The notes under the pieces are model-generated. The model was not told where the DNA came from. It saw only the letters and a list, made by a program, of their open reading frames with translations, and did not search any database. Source: an uncultured Duncaniella sp. (lineage in GTDB: Bacteria > Bacteroidota > Bacteroidia > Bacteroidales > Muribaculaceae). From it: a DNA stretch of 18,723 nt. The translations under genes and the position numbers were made by a program. Of this stretch, positions 14,869 through 18,723 are shown piece after piece; positions within the stretch are counted from its first letter, which is position 1; every line of letters begins with the position of its first letter. The DNA is taken from contig CAJURI010000046.1 in NCBI GenBank assembly GCA_910588795.1, positions 1 through 18,723 on the forward strand. Reading direction: 5' to 3'.

Positions 14869-15369
14869 TTTATTGTCAACCCTTAATATGCCTCTTGTTG
14901 CAATAGGCTTCGTTGCCCCGCTCTTGCATAATTCATCGATTGAACGTTTTGCCCCCTGCATATCGTCATAAGATTGAGGCTCGATATATTGCAATTTTCC
15001 ATCTTTGAATTTCTGTAGTATGGTGGCGTGTCCGCCGCCGTCTCTCCATCCAATGGTAAGAATATATACTCCCGGTTCCTTGCATGTTTCGTTAAAATAT
15101 TCCTCATAGCGTTTGGCAGACATTTGCTTATACCCTTTGGCTTCCATCCAATCGGCTGTGAGAGTCGGTTTACAAGGTGTTCCGTCGATATTTTTCCATC
15201 CTTCGAATGAATGTTGCCGTGAAAGATACTGAACTGCACACCAAAAGTTGGACACAAAACTTTTGGTATGCAATTCATTTCGGTTAAACAGAGGGTAAAA
15301 GTTAGTTATTTTATATATCACTCTGTCAGTTCCGGAGGAAGAATGGGCATAGCTCCCTTCTTGGTACAT
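14830..15369 (-). CDS. Papain-like toxin-domain fragment, 5' end probably broken
   Basis: The open frame gives 179 residues from an ATG at 15369, but residues 1-17 lie inside the fructokinase gene and about 31-47 are encoded by the inverted-repeat scar at 15230-15277. Only the part after it (about residue 48 on: HSFEGWKNIDGTPC, LTADWMEAKGYK, VYILTIGW, GGGHATILQ, LQYIEPQSYDD) looks like a conserved domain. The C...GGHATIL...YIEPQ spacing recalls papain-like (Tox-PL type) polymorphic-toxin domains with Cys-His-Asp/Gln active sites. The catalytic Cys is uncertain: Cys44 would come from the scar, the other candidate being in GTPC. Probably a remnant of a longer secreted toxin, downstream of fructokinase on the same strand. 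Family call tentative. Confidence 0.45.
   Translation of the reverse strand: MYQEGSYAHSSSGTDRVIYKITNFYPLFNRNELHTKSFVSNFWCAVQYLSRQHSFEGWKNIDGTPCKPTLTADWMEAKGYKQMSAKRYEEYFNETCKEPGVYILTIGWRDGGGHATILQKFKDGKLQYIEPQSYDDMQGAKRSIDELCKSGATKPIATRGILRVDNKLFNTKFIDIFNK
15230..15277. mobile_element. Scar of two facing IS3-type terminal inverted repeats
   Basis: 15230-15249 and 15258-15277 are 20-base inverted copies with 18 identities, separated by only 8 bases (GGACACAA). The sequence (TGAACTGCACACCAAAAGTT, continuing GGACAC) resembles the terminal repeats of IS3-family elements of the IS150 type, which begin with TG and contain CCAAAAGTTGGAC (recalled, not searched). Inner ends face each other, so this is not a circle junction but a nearly fully deleted element or a minimal MITE. 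I see no target duplication. It is also a 9-bp perfect hairpin core (15241-15249 with 15258-15266). Confidence 0.5.
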
Positions 15370-16196
15370 ACATAGGCTGATGTGCGCACTGCCAGAGAGT
15401 GAGCTTCGGCTACACTTTTGCCTTTGAGGATTGAAGAAATGAATGCGGCGGTAAAGCTATCCCCTGCCCCGACTGTATCGGCAACCTCTACTTTGGGGGT
15501 GGGCTGGAATGACACATTGCCGGGAGTGAAAACATAGCTGCCGTTGATTCCGCACGTGAGGATGAGCATCTTGAGATTGTATTTGCCGAGAAGAATCCAG
15601 CATTTGTCCTGAAGGTCAATGCCCGGATAACCGAACATGCGGCTGACAGTCACCAGTTCCTCATCATTTATTTTGAGAATATTGCATCGCTTCATAGAGT
15701 TGCAAAGAATCTCTTTGTTATAGAATCCCTGACGGAGATTGACATCAAAGACAACGAGGTTGTTGTCATCGTCGGGCATAGCGTCGAGGAATCGGTTGAT
15801 GGTGCTTCGGGATATTACATTACGCTGCGCAAGCGAACCGAAACACACCGCTTTTGTCTTCTCGGCAAGAGCTTCAAGATGTGCGGTGTAGGGAATATTG
15901 TCCCAAGCCACATTCTCTTTGATCTCATATTGCGGCACTCCGGCCTGGTCGATTTCCACCTGCACCGTGCCAGTCGGATAAGGAACTTCGGCAATGAGCT
16001 GATTGAGCCCTTTGGAAGTGAAATTTTCTATGATTTCCTTTCCGAGAGCATCTGCGCCGACCGCACTTACAACACAGCTCGACAGTCCGAACTGCGACAC
16101 GTGATAAGCAAAATTAGCCGGTGCTCCACCTATTTTCTTGCCTTCAGGGAGAACGTCCCACAGGGCTTCGCCCATACCTACAACTACGTCATTCAT
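15318..16196 (-). CDS. Fructokinase (PfkB/ribokinase family)
   Basis: 292 residues, near full family length. Phosphorylates fructose with ATP, cytoplasmic. PfkB signatures: the N-terminal substrate block GEALWDVLPEGKKIGGAPANFAYH (GGAPANFA at 23-30), lid strands VQVEIDQAGVPQYEI, the VFDVNLRQGFYN block typical of fructokinases, LKINDEE, and the C-terminal anion-hole/catalytic-base motif DTVGAGDSFTAAF (240-252, base Asp246). The ATG at 16196 is 28 bases after the permease stop. Last gene of the operon GH32-permease-fructokinase, which fits uptake and phosphorylation of fructose released from fructan or sucrose. No terminator follows before the toxin fragment, so read-through into it is possible. 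Confidence 0.92.
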   Translation of the reverse strand: MNDVVVGMGEALWDVLPEGKKIGGAPANFAYHVSQFGLSSCVVSAVGADALGKEIIENFTSKGLNQLIAEVPYPTGTVQVEIDQAGVPQYEIKENVAWDNIPYTAHLEALAEKTKAVCFGSLAQRNVISRSTINRFLDAMPDDDNNLVVFDVNLRQGFYNKEILCNSMKRCNILKINDEELVTVSRMFGYPGIDLQDKCWILLGKYNLKMLILTCGINGSYVFTPGNVSFQPTPKVEVADTVGAGDSFTAAFISSILKGKSVAEAHSLAVRTSAYVCTKKGAMPILPPELTE

Positions 16197-16224
16197 GATG
16201 ATTTGGTAAGATTATTGTTATTTA

Positions 16225-17409
16225 TTATATCTTTCTTATTTTAAGGGTATAATACAGCAGATACACTACACCTACTGTCATAACGGCAACCGCTCCGGCC
16301 TGACCTACAGCATCAGCAGCATACCCCATAGCCAGCGGGAATACGGTACCTCCGAACAGTCCCATAATCATAAGTCCGGAAACTTCGTTACGTTCATTGG
16401 GCGTATATACGAGGGCCTGAGAGAATACTACCGAGAAGATGTTGGAGTTACCGAAGCCAATCAGACCGATGCCGACATACAACGGAGTCAGGGTATCGCA
16501 GACGAAAAGGATAACCATGCCGGCGAGCATCATGAACACGCTGATTGCAAAGAACAGCTTTGGAGACATTGCCCGCAAGAGGAAAGCCCCGAGGAAACAT
16601 CCTATTGTACGGAATATGAAATATATGCCGGTTGCAAATCCGGCTTCTTCCAAAGGAAGACCAAGACGCTCCATAATTATTTTAGGTGCGGTTGTATTGG
16701 TACCCACATCTATCCCGACATGGCACATTATGCCGAGGAAGCAAAGGAAAATGAAAGGACGACCGAGCAGTTTGAGACATTCTCCGAATCCCGACACCTT
16801 GTCCGGCTTCTCCTCATCAATAGGAGTCGCTGCCAACAGTGATATGGAGAGGAGACTGATGACCGCATATATGACAAACAATGCCCTCCAACCAAGTCCG
16901 AATGTTGGGAACATGGTCGTTGCCCCCCACGCTGCTATTACGGGAGCGAGGAATGAGGCGATTGCTTTGACAAACTGCCCGAATGTAAGGGTCGACGCGA
17001 GTTTGTCGCCACTGATGAGGTTGGTGACAAGCGGGTTGAGCGATGTCTGCATGATTGCATTGCCTATGCCAAGCAGCGAGAATGATATAAGCATCACTGC
17101 ATAGCTATCGCCAAAGGCCGGTATGAATAATGAAGCAGCAGTAACTATGAGACTTATAAGTACTGTCTTTTTACGTCCTATCCTGTTCATCAGCATTCCG
17201 GTCGGCACTGAGAAAAACAGGAACCAGAAAAAGACGAGGGAGGGGAAGAGATTAGCCTGTGAATCGGTCAGTGCAAGGTCTTTCTGCACATAGTTGGACG
17301 CTGTGCCTACGAGATCGACAAATCCCATGACAAAAAAGCAGAGCATCACTGGAATTATCTGAAGCAGGAACGATTTGCGGTTCGTGACAAGTGATTGTGT
17401 CATAGCCAT
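16225..17409 (-). CDS. MFS sugar permease, FHS (FucP-like) type, probably for fructose
   Basis: 394 residues with about 12 hydrophobic membrane segments in two six-helix halves joined by a charged cytoplasmic loop (DEEKPDKVSG). The helix 2-3 loop has the MFS motif A form (GMLMNRIGRKKT). The first helix region (VMGFVDLVGTASNYVQKDLALTDSQANLFPS, read in part) and NPLVTNLI resemble the fucose/glucose/galactose-H+ symporter group, so proton-driven sugar uptake at the inner membrane is likely. Fructose as substrate is inferred from the flanking GH32 and fructokinase genes, 18 and 28 bases away. M1 (17409) and M3 (17403) are both possible starts. Confidence 0.9.
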   Translation of the reverse strand: MAMTQSLVTNRKSFLLQIIPVMLCFFVMGFVDLVGTASNYVQKDLALTDSQANLFPSLVFFWFLFFSVPTGMLMNRIGRKKTVLISLIVTAASLFIPAFGDSYAVMLISFSLLGIGNAIMQTSLNPLVTNLISGDKLASTLTFGQFVKAIASFLAPVIAAWGATTMFPTFGLGWRALFVIYAVISLLSISLLAATPIDEEKPDKVSGFGECLKLLGRPFIFLCFLGIMCHVGIDVGTNTTAPKIIMERLGLPLEEAGFATGIYFIFRTIGCFLGAFLLRAMSPKLFFAISVFMMLAGMVILFVCDTLTPLYVGIGLIGFGNSNIFSVVFSQALVYTPNERNEVSGLMIMGLFGGTVFPLAMGYAADAVGQAGAVAVMTVGVVYLLYYTLKIRKI

Positions 17410-17427
17410 AGAGAATCCTTATGTTTA

Positions 17428-18645
17428 TTATTCTTTTATTGAGTATATTTTCAGATTTTCAATTCTGGCGTTACCGCCGGTTGACGATATCGAGAGTGAT
17501 GTGTAAGGCCTTTCAGGGAACACAAGATTGGTCATGACAAACTGACCGTTATTTCCGAACACTTCAATACTTGATCTGTCAATAAAAATCCGTAACGATA
17601 TTTTGCCGTTGTCCTCAAACGTCGGAGACACAGTAACAGCAGGGAAATCCTGACTGAAATCGACGTTTCCGCTCTCCCGACGGTCAAAAGACAAAGTATG
17701 GTCTGCGACATCATATTCCATAACGACCTTCTCTCCGTCATTATTTGCAATGATGAAATTTATTTGTTCTGATTTGCGGGCATCCACATCAAGAAGAATC
17801 TCACACACCCCGCTATTGGCTTCAGGAAGTGAATAGCGGACGGCCTTTTTTCGTATGTTAGCCTTCTTTACATTCACAGAAAGCTTGTCACGCAGAGCCA
17901 ACAGTTCTGGCGAAGGCGCAGACGAGAGATAGATATTCCCATCCGGGGCTCTGAACAGGCTTAGGTCACGCGGGAGTGTGTTGGCACTGCGATACTGCAT
18001 GGTCGGAACCTCGGCGGCATATTGCCAGTTGCTCATCCAGCCGATTACAGTCCGACGATTGTCGGGTGCATCGCTCCAGCTGACGGTAGCATAGTGGTCT
18101 TTGCCATAGTCCATCCACTTAGTAGGTATCTTACCTTCGCTGTCCGTGTCTGCCTTGAAAGTCTTGCCGTCGAAGTCACCGACAAAATACTGCGTGGCAC
18201 TGCCGCCGAAAGGACCGCCGGGATTGAGGTTGCATATAAGTACCCATTTTTCTTCATCCGTGCCATCAACTTTCAGTTTGAACAGGTCGGGACATTCCCA
18301 GACACCGCCTTGCGCACCAATTCCTTTTCCGAAGGAACTCTGCAAAGTCCATTCCTTCATATCGGGAGACGTGAAGACGAGCATTTCATGTTCAAGAGCG
18401 TGGGCCAGCAACAGAACCCACTGCCCAGCTTTTTCGTCCCAAAACATATTAGGATCGCGAGCTTCTGACTCAAGTGTGATGATAGGGTTGGCCGGATAGA
18501 ATTCAAAGGTCTTGCCGTTGTCCTTGCTCCACACAAGACTCTGTGTCTGGCTGACATCGGCCGAAGTATAAAGACCTAACACGGCATCTTTACCATAGCC
18601 GGCGGTATTGTTTGTGTCAAGTGCGCAACTTCCGCTGAAAACCAT
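17428..18645 (-). CDS. GH32 beta-fructosidase (levanase/sucrase type), 5'-truncated
   Basis: 405 residues from the first internal Met; the frame is open 17 codons further to a TGA at 18697-18699. GH32 motifs: FSGS (3-6), RDP (63-65, transition-state-stabilising Asp64), WECPDLF with acid/base Glu117, then the rest of the five-bladed propeller and a C-terminal beta sandwich (from about 255; RIFIDRSSIEVFGNNG). The family hydrolyses beta-fructosides such as sucrose, inulin or levan. Missing are the signal peptide and first blade with the nucleophile Asp of WMNDPNG, roughly 100 residues. Family-like sequence begins at about EIEALEPNGLG (near 18680) and is not resumed in any frame to the window end. 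Probably inactive unless the start lies elsewhere. Confidence 0.85.
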   Translation of the reverse strand: MVFSGSCALDTNNTAGYGKDAVLGLYTSADVSQTQSLVWSKDNGKTFEFYPANPIITLESEARDPNMFWDEKAGQWVLLLAHALEHEMLVFTSPDMKEWTLQSSFGKGIGAQGGVWECPDLFKLKVDGTDEEKWVLICNLNPGGPFGGSATQYFVGDFDGKTFKADTDSEGKIPTKWMDYGKDHYATVSWSDAPDNRRTVIGWMSNWQYAAEVPTMQYRSANTLPRDLSLFRAPDGNIYLSSAPSPELLALRDKLSVNVKKANIRKKAVRYSLPEANSGVCEILLDVDARKSEQINFIIANNDGEKVVMEYDVADHTLSFDRRESGNVDFSQDFPAVTVSPTFEDNGKISLRIFIDRSSIEVFGNNGQFVMTNLVFPERPYTSLSISSTGGNARIENLKIYSIKE

Positions 18646-18723
18646 ACCTAAACCGTTGGGCTCAAGAGCCTCTATCTCCGCAATAAACGCTGAAAATCAG
18701 CAAATTGCAAAACAAGCACCCAG

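Noticed and set aside
16439..17104. 221-codon frame antisense to the permease
   Set aside because: Shadow of a membrane-protein gene; Arg/Ser/Pro-rich, no domain.
1..18723. tRNA, rRNA or CRISPR array
   Set aside because: No cloverleaf-like segment, rRNA sequence or regularly spaced direct repeats were seen in the intergenic regions on reading them through.

Overview
The window comes from a member of the Bacteroidales, most likely a gut Muribaculaceae-type organism. The case rests on moderate GC, starts without Shine-Dalgarno sequences, several promoters of the Bacteroidetes type (TTTG at -33, TAnnTTTG at -7), a DUF4924 gene and a GH32/FHS-permease/fructokinase fructan locus. The family assignment is inference from style and gene content, not from a database search.

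Layout. 1-277: 3' end of an unrecognised gene, closed by a strong terminator. 345-540: a roughly 196-bp foldback, MITE-like element with 21-bp terminal inverted repeats. 574-1170 (-): a secreted protein of unknown function. 1335-1898 (-): a DUF4924 protein, divergent from menD (menaquinone synthesis). menD is followed by pepT, whose own promoter lies at the end of menD, and by miaA (tRNA i6A37 modification). On the minus strand, converging on miaA, is a tight operon: tsaC (tRNA t6A37), a membrane polyprenyl-phosphate sugar-phosphate transferase and a CLC chloride transporter with CBS domains. Divergent from it are asnA (ammonia-dependent asparagine synthesis) and then dnaK. Both have clear terminators, and dnaK has an unusual sigma-54-like promoter element and a GC-rich leader hairpin.

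12912-15317 is an accessory island. It starts with about 300 bp packed with hairpins. Next come a 71-residue helical protein, a zeta-toxin/UDP-GlcNAc-kinase-like P-loop protein and a DUF1016 (YhcG) N-terminal domain that has lost its nuclease half. Then there is an unknown 82-residue protein, convergent with and overlapping a papain-like toxin-domain fragment. A 48-bp scar of two facing IS3-type terminal repeats sits at the 5' end of that fragment.

15318-18723 (-) is a fructan/sucrose utilisation operon in the order GH32 beta-fructosidase, MFS sugar permease, fructokinase. Fructose released by the hydrolase would be imported by the permease and phosphorylated by the kinase. The GH32 gene looks broken at its 5' end. 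Recognisable sequence stops near 18680, an in-frame stop lies at 18697-18699, and the blade carrying the catalytic nucleophile is absent.

The best candidates for something new are the zeta/DUF1016 cassette with its structured leader and the degraded toxin/immunity-like pair next to it. The window's core genes look ordinary.
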